From Amphimedon queenslandica (lineage: Eukaryota; Porifera; Demospongiae; Haplosclerida; Niphatidae), in assembly GCF_000090795.2 (NCBI RefSeq), contig NW_003546622.1:41132-80984 (forward strand): a DNA stretch of 39,853 nt, read 5' to 3'. The translations under genes were made by a program, and so were the position numbers. Positions 32,401-39,853 of the stretch are shown piece by piece. The number at the start of each line of letters is the position of its first letter. Position 1 is the first letter of the stretch. The notes beneath the pieces were generated by a model. It searched no databases. It saw only the letters and a list, made by a program, of their open reading frames with translations, and was not told the DNA's origin.

Positions 32401-33333
32401 ACAAAGGACTGATGTTAAAGCATTAGGACTACAAATGGCTCTTGATCTGATACACAAAGAAAAGAACATTGATCTTATAACTGGACTGAAGACCAGGACA
32501 CAGACTGGTAGACCTAACTGGGATAAGGTAATATAGGAGGAGAGAGAGAGGGAGAGGGAGGGAGAGGGTGAGAGAAGAGAGATATGGTGATACTGTATAA
32601 CTGATAGTATTGGTAGTGTAGTATTACTGGTCTATACTGACAATACTTTATGACAACTATACAACACCAAATGGTACGAATATATATATATATAGCAACC
32701 AACAATATTATAAATAAATAACAAAATACACCTGTATATTATATTCCGCCAATATTAGCAGGTGTACATGTACATGTATATGTATAGGATAGGAGCAGTT
32801 AGTGTGAGGTTAGTGTCTAATCATTGGTTTACAATATTATACTAGGTCTGTATGTTAATGCTGGGGGAATAGAATTTAGTTCAACTCTAGCATAAAGGCG
32901 GATTTACAATATTACAATAGGCTTGACGTTACATTGACGCTAGAATAGGATTTGGTTCTATTTTAGTGGAAAGCATGTGTCAAAAGGTCAAAATTGCCCA
33001 CGCTTTTGATTAAAAATTAACAGTACGCTGGCCTAATGTCATATTGTAAATCAGCATGAGGCAAAAGGTCAAACCACCCACACATTTGATTAAAAATTGA
33101 CGTTACACTGACCTTTTGTAATATCCTCCTTAAGTAATAGACTGATACATGTGTGTGTATTATTAATTATATTGAGTTGTTGGTTAATGTGTTATTAATA
33201 GATATTTAAAGAGCTAAAGGAGAATGGATATGGACCAGTGACAGTATTCTATTGTGGGTCACCAGTACTGGCTAGAGTATTATCAGTGAAGTCTCAATAT
33301 TATGGATTTAAATTTAGAAAAGAAAACTTTTAG
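23230..33333 (+). CDS. NOX5-like: NOX5-type Ca2+-regulated NADPH oxidase, 16 exons
   Basis: Exons, all with GT-AG borders and joining in frame: 23230-23529, 23947-24041, 24174-24288, 24499-24590, 25338-25452, 25893-26046, 26338-26440, 26847-26954, 27012-27196, 27536-27754, 29444-29817, 30376-30631, 30966-31129, 31723-31932, 32258-32527, 33202-33333; 963 residues. The enzyme would pass electrons from NADPH through FAD and two haems across the membrane to make superoxide when Ca2+ binds. Canonical EF loops are DKDGNGFISLNE (252), DVDGDGSIDYDE (288) and DADNNGSISFEE (332). The haem ligand pairs are H473/H487 and H562/H575, with the family spacing of 14 and 13. FAD motif HPFTISS is at 653, NADPH motifs are GPYGTPSS (765) and SSGIGVTPF (784), and the C-terminal end is KENF. 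Residues 1-239 form an extended region with repeated half-EF modules, longer than human NOX5. Start: first in-frame ATG after a stop. Intron 10 holds a satellite block. Confidence 0.93.
23546..23766. mobile_element. MITE-like element in oxidase intron 1
   Basis: The left end reads TACCGTATACGGTTTATTTT and the right end AAAATAAACTGGTATAGGG, imperfectly inverted, with AAATTTT-rich palindromic interior. It lies 17 bases after the exon 1 donor site. Confidence 0.6.
24658..24765. repeat. (TACATG)n microsatellite cluster
   Basis: Runs of TACATGTACATG, self-complementary, fill this part of oxidase intron 4. Other runs occur at 25470-25496, 27246-27271 and 27441-27478, with short ones throughout 18-32 kb. 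They also create spurious Met-Tyr-rich open frames. Confidence 0.85.
24805..25010. repeat. Inverted repeat based on CATTACAATTGCCATT units, in oxidase intron 4
   Basis: The unit CATTACAATTGCCATTGCCA occurs twice, then ACAACATTACAA (about 24889) is mirrored by TTGTAATGTTGT (about 24940), and GGTAATG units follow on the other arm. The whole can fold into a hairpin. Non-coding. Confidence 0.6.
26094..26277. mobile_element. MITE-like element in oxidase intron 6, TACAGTATAGTCTC ends
   Basis: The left end TACAGTATAGTCTCTCTTAA with following GGACACTC and the right end GTGTCCATTATATAGAGGCC followed by ACACTGTA are imperfect inverted repeats. Inner units repeat GGACAC. An 85-codon minus-strand open frame over it is an artefact. 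Confidence 0.6.
27300..27390. repeat. Trinucleotide microsatellite (ATG/AAT)n
   Basis: Long GATGATGATG and AATAATAAT runs lie in oxidase intron 9. Confidence 0.85.
27800..29340 (+). repeat. Satellite block, nine monomers of about 161-184 bases, in oxidase intron 10
   Basis: The landmark ATGCTGTGTAGAAAGTTTGA recurs at about 27901, 28062, 28226, 28410, 28573, 28751, 28929, 29108 and 29286. Each unit has AAAATGGCTCCGAAATCACC, a poly-T stretch, GATACATATTGATG, the landmark, TGATTCCGACTTC, CAAGTTACGGCCATTTTAAG and CCCAAGGCTATAGCCCATGG. Units 2 and 4 resemble each other more than their direct neighbours (both read TTGATGTACTTATGC and GAGGTGATTCCGAC), hinting at a higher-order dimer. Exon 11 begins 100 bases after the block. 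Related single units occur at 17040-17165 (inverted) and 31960-32225. Confidence 0.9.
30083..30303. mobile_element. MITE-like element in oxidase intron 11
   Basis: The left end TACATTGTAGCTCCAAATTT and right end AAATTTGGAGCTATACCGTA are inverted, and inner segments TCGTCAGTC / GACTGAC also pair. The interior is rich in AATTTTCGTCA palindromes. Confidence 0.75.
31311..31451. mobile_element. Inverted-repeat element with GTTTACAATATTA ends, oxidase intron 13
   Basis: The left end reads GGTTTACAATATTACACTAG and the right end CTAGCATTATATTGTAAAC. The interior contains CATGTGTCAAAAGGTCAAAT and TTTTGATTAAAAATTGA. The same family recurs at 32825-33125, and a diverged relative is at about 30730-30840. 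Confidence 0.7.
31960..32225 (+). repeat. Satellite monomers (about one and a half) in oxidase intron 14
   Basis: It carries the landmark ATGCTGTGTAGAAAG at about 31983 and again at about 32161, with AAGGCTATAGCCCATG between. These are the same unit and orientation as the 27.8-29.3 kb block, 2.6 kb away and in another intron of the same gene. Confidence 0.85.
32825..33125. mobile_element. Nested pair of GTTTACAATATTA elements, oxidase intron 15
   Basis: An outer element (from GGTTTACAATATTATACTAG at 32827, with its right half resuming after 33053 at CAAAAGGTCAAACCACC) is interrupted by a full inner copy (about 32900-33052, ends ATTTACAATATTACAATAGG and ATATTGTAAAT). The inner copy therefore inserted into a resident copy of the same family. 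Confidence 0.6.
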
Positions 33334-33617
33334 ACATTAACAATGATAATGATGATGATATAACTTCACTCTTATTTATGTGTCTCTTTTTGGTTTTATT
33401 ATGATCAAATTCACTCATGCTGTTTGAGCTAATCAGGAGGTGTGGCTAATTAGCTTTGTGGTTTAGGAGACACGCCCTCTTTGCAACTGCAGCATAATTG
33501 GCTTGTACTTTTGACTGTATCTTTTCATTTCATTATCTTACAACAGTTGATCATTAACAGTGATAGAGGTAAGTATATTATAGTTCATTTTCATTATACT
33601 TTACTAATAATTACAAG
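33334..33617 (+). promoter_or_regulatory. Intergenic spacer with putative 5' region of the NLR gene
   Basis: Only 284 bases separate the oxidase stop from the NLR start codon. The spacer holds GGTGTGGC (33439-33446) and an ACACGCCC segment, the type of box bound by KLF/Sp factors in animals (inference). GAG followed by GTAAGTAT at 33572 could be the donor of an untranslated first exon. No clear TATA box was found. Confidence 0.35.
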
Positions 33618-36600
33618 ATGATTGATGTCTCTCAATGGAGAGCAAGTATTGGACTGTGGAACTACTGTCAAGCTGCCTCCAGTAGACCAGCTAATGGCCA
33701 CCACTCTCACTCATTCGAAGCTGCAGTAGACAGCAAATCAGGCAGTACTACATCAGGAGAAAAGACATCTAAACTGCCAGCAGCTCTGTCTCTTATTGTT
33801 TCTCTTCTTTTATCTTTATTAAGATATGTGAAGCTCAATTTTATTCCTCCAACTGGTAAACAAACTAACAGTATATAATAGGCAGTGGCTATTTTTACGG
33901 GCCCGTAATCCGACCGTGGGTGGCTATTTTTACGGCAGGGTGAGTATGGATTTACTCATTTTAAAACCTGGGAAACACTCTAAAATAAAAAAAACTAAAC
34001 CCTAAACCAACCTTGGGGACTCCTAACATAACTAGGGGGCTCATAAAATGACTGGGGACGCTCTAAAAAAAAAACCGCCACCCTAACCCCTAAACCCTAA
34101 AAACAATAGCTAAGTAGGGGACTCCTAACATAACTAGGGCTCCTAACATAATTAGGGAACATAGCGAAGTAGAAAGATAAAAAAAATCAATTTGTTAAAG
34201 TCAAAATTATAAAAAATAAAAAAAAGAAATGGTCTGAGCTGAATTCGAACCAGTGCTCGTCCGTATCCAACCCAGCGCCTTCCCCACTGTGCCACCACAA
34301 CTCTGCTGCCTTATTGATGCTGATTGTCATCTTTATACGTCACTTCATTTCTATATTCCCTGCCGTAAAAATAGCTGTATACAATGAGATTACGGGACCG
34401 TAAAAATAGCCACTACGTATATAATATTATCATACAGTGTATTTACAATAGGTATAATTACTGTTACTGTTATGATCCACTACCTCCAGTCATTAGTCTT
34501 GTTTATAGCTACTATTGGCAGTAGCTCTGACCTGATCTACTATTTGGTTTTACTTCTCCTCCTCCTCTTATCAGGAGATGTTGAACTCAATCCTGGTCCT
34601 ATGATTGATGATCAACCTGATATTTTCCTATTACTTCAATGGCTTGAACCACTTGTAGACTGGCAATCATTTGGTCTTCTTTTACCTGGAATAACGCAGG
34701 ATGAAATTACAATAATTGAACAAGTGGATACTAAATATCAAAAACTAGCTTTATTTACAAAATGGTTGAATACAGATCCTACAGCAACATGGAGAGATGT
34801 ACTCAATGCATTGACTAAAAGAGAAGAGATCATTTTATTACAAACAATTACTGATCAGTTACAAGTACATCAATGTACAGGAGGTACGATTATGTATTTA
34901 TTATTAATAATTATATTAAATGTATAATAGGTGATACTGATGCTCCTACTAGTACTGTACCAGCAGTATCTACTGTATTATCATCAGTTTCTGTAATTAA
35001 TAAACCTGTTACTAGTACTACATCAGGTAAACAAACACTTAATACAATCGCACTCATTAACTGATACAAAATACTACTGCAGGTAACACTCCTAGTGCTA
35101 TATTAAGGATGAATTATGCTATTCTTGTTGATGCTGTTACTAATAATCTTTACAGAGTAACAAATGGACTATATGCTAAAGGACTAATACCAATGGAAAC
35201 TATTAATAATATTCAAACAGCAGCTTCTTCTGACATTGTTAAATCTGGACAACTAATGTCTGTGATACAACAACAGTTTGAATCCTCTCTTAATCCAGAG
35301 CAGTATCTTATTGATATATGTCATGTATTAATAAACCAACAGCATCGTATACTAACAGATATTGCTACCTCTGTATTACACCAGTTAGGTGAGTGTGTGT
35401 GTGTACATTATCAGTGATCAATATAATCATTATATCTCAATACATTAGGTCAGTCTATACCTGATAATGTCAGTTCACATACTGTACTACCATCACCAGT
35501 TGATGATATATCCAATACACCAGTTACTAATATAAGAGGTAATAAATTATATACATTGTTTTTATGTATCTTGATCAATAGGTCAGTCTGATGTAGCTAA
35601 ACCCATTAGTTCAATACCTGATGATGTTCAAGGATATGCTGACAATATGAGACAACACTACAAACATCAACCTATTGTTGCTACAGACTGGCCGCCAAGA
35701 ATTGGAAAAGATTTCTTTGGAAGACTAGCACTAGTAGAAAAACAAGACTCCAGTACACAAGCAAAATCAGCTTGGCATATGCTAAGAGGACAAATTGATA
35801 AAACAGTTAAACTAACTGAAAACAAAGAGATAAGTGTTGAAGATGTCCTCCAATCCACAAATAGTTCTCTGTCTCTCAGAGTAGTAATAGATGGTCCTCC
35901 TGGTATTGGCAAGACCACACTCTGTCGTAAACTGTTAAATATATGGTCTAATGGAACACTTTTACACCAACAGTATGACTTGGTACTTTACTGTCCTTTA
36001 AGGAATAGCAAGATAGCTACAGCTACTACACTAGCTGACCTTTTTGTGCGTCAACGTTATGAAGTTCCCATGGTAGCTGAATGGTTTGAGAAGAGGAATG
36101 GAGAAGGATTACTAATAATCTTTGATGGTTGGGATGAACTAAGTGAACAACTCAGACAGTCTTCATTAGCTGCTAGTATCATTTGTAAAGAGAAGTTAGA
36201 CCAATGTTCAGTAATTGTAACCTCTCGTAGCTATGCCTCCTCTTCACTTTTAAAAATGGATACTCTCAGTAGACATGTTCAGGTCATTGGGTTTTTTGAG
36301 AAAGAAATATCAACAGTAATTATACAAACACTTCAAAAAGATACAAAACTAGCACAAGAACTCATTCATGAGAAAGAACAACATGATAATTTTATTTTTA
36401 CAAAATCACATTTCACAACTACTCAAAGCAGTAAAGACTCACAACTAGCAGTGAAACTCATTAATGATCTTAAAGTACGAAATGATGTCCAATCATTGTG
36501 TTATGTACCACTAGTCTGTTCCATGGTCATCTTAGTTTATTGTAAGGAAGGAGGACACTTACCAACAACACTCACTCAACTGTATGAGAACTTTATCCTA

Positions 36601-38808
36601 CAAACTATCAGAAGACATGTTAAAAGACATGACATTAACCCACATACTTTAGGTAGTCTTTCTTCATTACCATCACAATTAGCTAAACCTTTACAAGAGA
36701 TGTGTCAATTAGCTTATACTAACCTGGCTAATACAAGAATGACATTCTCTTCACATCAACTACAGTCACTGAGTGAGGCAGTCAAGGAAGACTACCTTGG
36801 ATTGATGACAAGATTCACAGAATATGATGAAGAGAAGTATCAGTTCCTTCACTTGAGTATACAGGAATTTCTAACTGCATGGTGGATAGCTAAGCATGAG
36901 AAGAAGACAGAGGAAGTGTTTAAGGATCACTTTGATGATGATCACTTTCAAATGTGTCTGAGGTTTGTGGCAGGTCTAACTCACCTTGAACATGAGAGCT
37001 ATCAACAGTATTTTAATAAACAACAACTTGACTTACAGTGTAAGAGAAAACCATTGTTTGGATTTGAGACTTGCTATACTTTCTATCAGAATCCTGAGAT
37101 TAGAACAATGCATGATGTTAAAAGCGATCATATCAGATCTGATGATTTTGACAGTGTTCCCATTCTTCTTCTTCAACTCCTGTATGAATCACAGAACACA
37201 ACATTATGTCAAGTATTAGCACAATCCATCAACAACCACTCACTGTGTCTGTATAGAGATAGAGTATCATTATCATTGTTTGACTGGTTGTGTCTCAGTT
37301 ATTGTATAAACAATTCCAACACAACGTGGAATCACTTGCACCTGGGGACTTTATCTAACCAGTCACTATCAGTCTTCACTGCTGGACTAACCAATAACTC
37401 ACTACAGACCCAGTGTAAGAGACTGGAGGTAAAGTTGTTTGAACCCGTTGATGAATTAATACACAAATTATTACAACCATCACTTCTATACAATATTCAG
37501 GAGTGCTACTGTGTATTATCATCAGGTCAATATGTTCCCTGTCTTGTAATGTTACAGTTACTCAATCTTCCTCAATTGAAGATACTGCACTTAATGATGT
37601 ACCGTCTTACTATACCAACAGTTGACAATACATACTACACAGACAAGTGCACTGAACTTGAGAAATGTATAGAAATAAATTCAACACTACAAGAAATGAA
37701 GATTGAGTATAGAGGAAAAAATGAAATAACAAGTACAATTATCAGTGTCATTAGAGGAGTAACAAGAAATAAAACAATAACATCATTAGCAATGCATGTA
37801 CTTGCTCGTCCTCCTCCTCAACCTGATGGAGTAATAGAGCAGTTACTAAAGCACAACAACACATTACAAGCTCTTTCACTGGCCATACATGATAAACTCC
37901 TACCATCATCACTGAATATAGTAGAGGTGAACACACCACTGACTGCTCTAGAGATTGGAAAATGGAGTAGTGAACTGATGACATCATCACTCCTTCCACA
38001 TATCAAAGGATTACACTGTCTGATATTACATGATGATCCATACCCACCACATCTTCTATTTCTCTCTCATCCCAGTTTACATACACTTACTTTACCACTA
38101 GACTCAGCTGAGAGTGCTATTAAACTATTTACTATTCTACAAACCAATACTACACTTAAAGCTCTGAGTGTGGAGATAAAGGAGGAGAGAGTATATACCA
38201 GCAGTATGGGTACTAGTCTACAAGACATGCTAACACAAAACCAAACACTGAAATACCTTGAGATTCATAATAGCTATAAAGACACTATTCCCAGTTCATT
38301 CCTGTCCTTCCTAACAACTGGTCTCAGACACAACACCAATCTACAGCAGTTGAGTATATCCATTCCACTGAATGAAGAGATAAGAACTTTTATTAATGTC
38401 ATCTCTCAAAAAAACAATTTCACAGAACTTAAAGTGAACTTTGAATTAGATCAGTCATACAGTAACTGTAGTAAGGAAGAGAAGGAACAAATAATGACAC
38501 CATTGTTTTATGAACAGGTACTACCTGCTGTTACTAACATGTTACAGTCACATACAACCATCAGACTACTGAGGATAGAGTGTAGAGGTATTAATGAAGA
38601 GTCATCTCAACCTAACTGGATAGAACTAGTACCACATTTATATGAAACTATCTTCATCCATCCATCACTTGAATATATTGAGACTGATATTGGATACCCT
38701 ACTCCTCAGCCTCTCCTGGTGGATACTCTTAAAGATCAAGAGAAGACATTGATTGATAGACACAGAAAAGAACAACCACACAAACCACTACCAATAGTGA
38801 AATTTTAA
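33618..38808 (+). CDS. NLR-type (NACHT-LRR) immune receptor with 2A-like leader, six exons
   Basis: Exons 33618-33855, 34452-34883, 34931-35026, 35083-35388, 35449-35538 and 35582-38808 join in frame to 1462 residues. Every internal border is phase 1, and each downstream exon starts with GT after an upstream G. Order: leader with hydrophobic run (about residues 54-74); second hydrophobic run plus 2A-like GDVELNPGP (121-129); Death-like helical domain (about 130-225, with ATWRDVLNALTK); Thr/Ser linker; helical exon 4 (256-357, CARD-like by pattern only); NACHT with Walker A GPPGIGKT (492-499), Walker B LLIIFDGWDE (564-573) and the TSRSYAS strand; then winged-helix-like sequence and irregular leucine-rich repeats (about 1000 to the end). 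Known NLRs are cytosolic sensors that oligomerise when NACHT binds ATP. The 2A motif predicts a split into leader peptide and receptor. The ATG at 34472 is a possible second start. A transposable element fills intron 1. Confidence 0.88.
33888..34416. mobile_element. Inverted-repeat element filling NLR intron 1, with tRNA-derived insert
   Basis: The ends AGTGGCTATTTTTACGGGCC and CCGTAAAAATAGCCACTA are inverted, and inner GTAATC / GATTAC and TACGGCAGGG / CCCTGCCGTA pairs extend the arms. The interior repeats TCCTAACATAACTAGGG and CTAAACCCTAA units. It makes up nearly all of the 596-base intron. The sharp ends suggest an insertion into a short intron, as the gene's other introns are 43-60 bases. 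Confidence 0.8.
34228..34312 (-). repeat. tRNA-derived (SINE-like) sequence inside the intron 1 element
   Basis: On the minus strand it reads GTGGTGGCACAGTGGGGAAG (A-box-like TGGCACAGTGG), GGCGCTGGG, then the B-box GGTTCGAATTC. Spacing between the boxes fits a class II-like tRNA. The acceptor ends do not pair, so it is a relic head of a SINE and not a working tRNA gene. Confidence 0.65.
34574..34600 (+). other. 2A-like (StopGo) peptide motif GDVELNPGP
   Basis: The codons read Gly-Asp-Val-Glu-Leu-Asn-Pro-Gly-Pro, a full match to the 2A core D(V/I)ExNPG-P. It is preceded by a leucine run (YYLVLLLLLLLS), as in 2A-containing leader sequences of animal NLRs. 2A peptides make the ribosome skip the last Gly-Pro bond, so the chain before Pro 129 would be released and the receptor would start with that proline. 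Activity is not shown by sequence alone. Confidence 0.85.
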
Positions 38809-38945
38809 CAATTACTTTATTTTCTAGTTTACTTTGCATCAGGATCATGGACTCCTGTGAATGTTAAATATTAATTTTTAAAATTTGATTCTAAAATTAA
38901 TTTTAAAAATTTATTAAAAAGGTGTGGCTAGTTATAAAGTATAAA
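38809..38945 (+). promoter_or_regulatory. Short intergenic region, putative promoter of the TBC1D20-like gene
   Basis: Only 137 bases lie between the NLR stop and the next start codon. It has GGTGTGGC at 38921-38928 and TATAAAGTATAAAATGGC just before the ATG, so the TATA-like boxes are too near the start codon to act as classical TATA boxes for it. The AT-rich part (38870-38915) is palindromic (AATTTTAAAAATT type). Confidence 0.35.
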
Positions 38946-39672
38946 ATGGCAGCAGAAGGTGGTAAAGATATTCTACCTGATCTTCCTACCTTTACTGAAG
39001 GTAACATCTTTCAATAACTCCCTCACCTCCAGCTGTACCTAATAATACTCAATATACTCCAATACCCTCCCTCCCTCCCTCTCCATTAGATTGGGAGGTT
39101 CATAAGTTCCAGTCTATAATGGAGTCCATTAGTTCAGATCCAGTAGATATTACATCATTAAGAGGACAGGCTATTACTAAAGGAGGTCTATTGTGTAATG
39201 AATTGAGGAGGAGAGCATGGACCAAACTATTAGGAATCAACATATACAACATACCATCATGTAAGGACTAGCCTCATGTGACACTAATGTCATGTGACAT
39301 ATATAATATATTATACAGCGTAGTTGGTGATATTGGTAGTGTATTAATATTGGTTGTGTGGGTGTTGTATGAGCGGCACCTGTCAATATAAAATACACTC
39401 CATTTTGTTTCATTTCTTTACTTGTTCAATGACATGATGATACTAAATCACTAATATATCAAAAATAAATTTAGTAAAATTAATTGTTAAATTTAACTTG
39501 GACCAATATTTCCAGCCGTATGATACTGGACATTTTTAATTGACTGTACTAGACAAAATGTAAAGCATTATATTGTAATTAATTAATATTATTATTAATA
39601 GATCCTCATTTAGATCATAAAGATAAGAATCAGGTTATATTAGATGTTAACAGATGTGAGCCCTACCTAAAG
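38946..39672 (+). CDS. TBC1D20-like: TBC1D20-like Rab GTPase-activating protein, first three exons (cut by window end)
   Basis: Exons 38946-39000, 39090-39260 and 39602-39672, joined in frame, give 99 residues, and a donor GTACAA follows at 39673. The start is ATG 38946 (MAAEGGKDILPDLPTF). Exon 2 has WEVHKFQSIMESISSDPVD, then LRGQAITKGGLLCNELRRR and AWTKLLGINIY. This is the opening of a TBC domain and matches the TBC1D20 pattern (AI..GGLL..E.RR..W.KLL). Exon 3 has KDKNQVILDVNRCEPYLK, the DYxQVxLDV region. The catalytic Arg and Gln fingers and the C-terminal membrane anchor are outside the window. The known role of TBC1D20 is GAP for Rab1/Rab18 at the ER. A shorter first intron (32 bases) is possible but the 89-base one has the better CT tract. 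Confidence 0.8.
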
Positions 39673-39853
39673 GTACAATTAATAATTAATGGAGTGTATT
39701 ATTTAATAAAGTATTATTATTAGTAATAACAAGTAAATAAAAAACATTAAAAATGGAAAAGTAGTAGGATTAAATTGTAAAAAAGTAAAGAAACAAGAGG
39801 GGACTTGCAAACTGGTGTGATATAAATCCTACACCACTGCATAAAAAATATTA
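39673..39853. other. Intron 3 of the TBC1D20-like gene, nothing else seen
   Basis: AT-rich sequence after the donor site at 39673, running to the window end. No open frame or repeat was recognised. The next exon is outside the window. Confidence 0.5.

Noticed and set aside
33618-38808. Retroelement polyprotein as the source of the 2A motif
   Set aside because: No reverse transcriptase or endonuclease is present; the downstream domains are Death-like, NACHT and leucine-rich repeats.
39001-39032. A 32-base first intron in the TBC1D20-like gene
   Set aside because: It keeps the frame, but the acceptor at 39088-39089 has a much stronger CT tract and gives an intron of plausible size.

Overview
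The window looks like AT-rich nuclear DNA of an early-branching animal, most likely a demosponge of the Amphimedon type. The reasons are an animal NOX5-type oxidase, an animal NLR immune receptor with a 2A-like leader, a TBC1D20-like gene, very short GT-AG introns (43-89 bases in several places), and many short inverted-repeat elements ending in TACCGTATA. The species is an inference from these traits, not from a database match. Every gene recognised is on the + strand.

Layout. (1) 1-16654: a head-to-tail array of ten copies or relics of one intronless 12-helix transporter gene of the POT/PTR (SLC15-like) family. Three copies are intact (1386-2909, 4327-5883, 15131-16654) and one is cut by the window edge (1-323). 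One has a frameshifted tail (7550-8974), one a single-base frameshift (10000-11531), one a single in-frame stop (12222-13757). Three are gross-deletion relics (741-1235, 6022-6132, 14321-14974). (2) 16655-23229: no gene seen; 18.6-23.1 kb is packed with short inverted-repeat elements. (3) 23230-33333: a 16-exon Ca2+-regulated NADPH oxidase of the NOX5 class with an extended, internally repeated EF-hand region. One intron carries a nine-copy satellite block. (4) 33618-38808: a six-exon NLR-type receptor, made of a leader, a 2A-like StopGo motif, a Death-like domain, a second helical domain, NACHT, and a leucine-rich repeat region. (5) 38946-39672 and beyond the window: the first three exons of a TBC1D20-like Rab GAP.

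How they may fit together. In vertebrates SLC15A3/A4 export bacterial peptides from endolysosomes to NOD-type NLRs, and NADPH oxidases are antimicrobial effectors. Finding an SLC15-like array, a Ca2+-gated oxidase and an NLR side by side suggests an innate-immunity neighbourhood. That link is inference from gene identity and adjacency only. The transporters lack the proton-coupling ExxER motif of TM1 that POT proteins normally carry, so their substrate and coupling may differ from classical peptide transporters.
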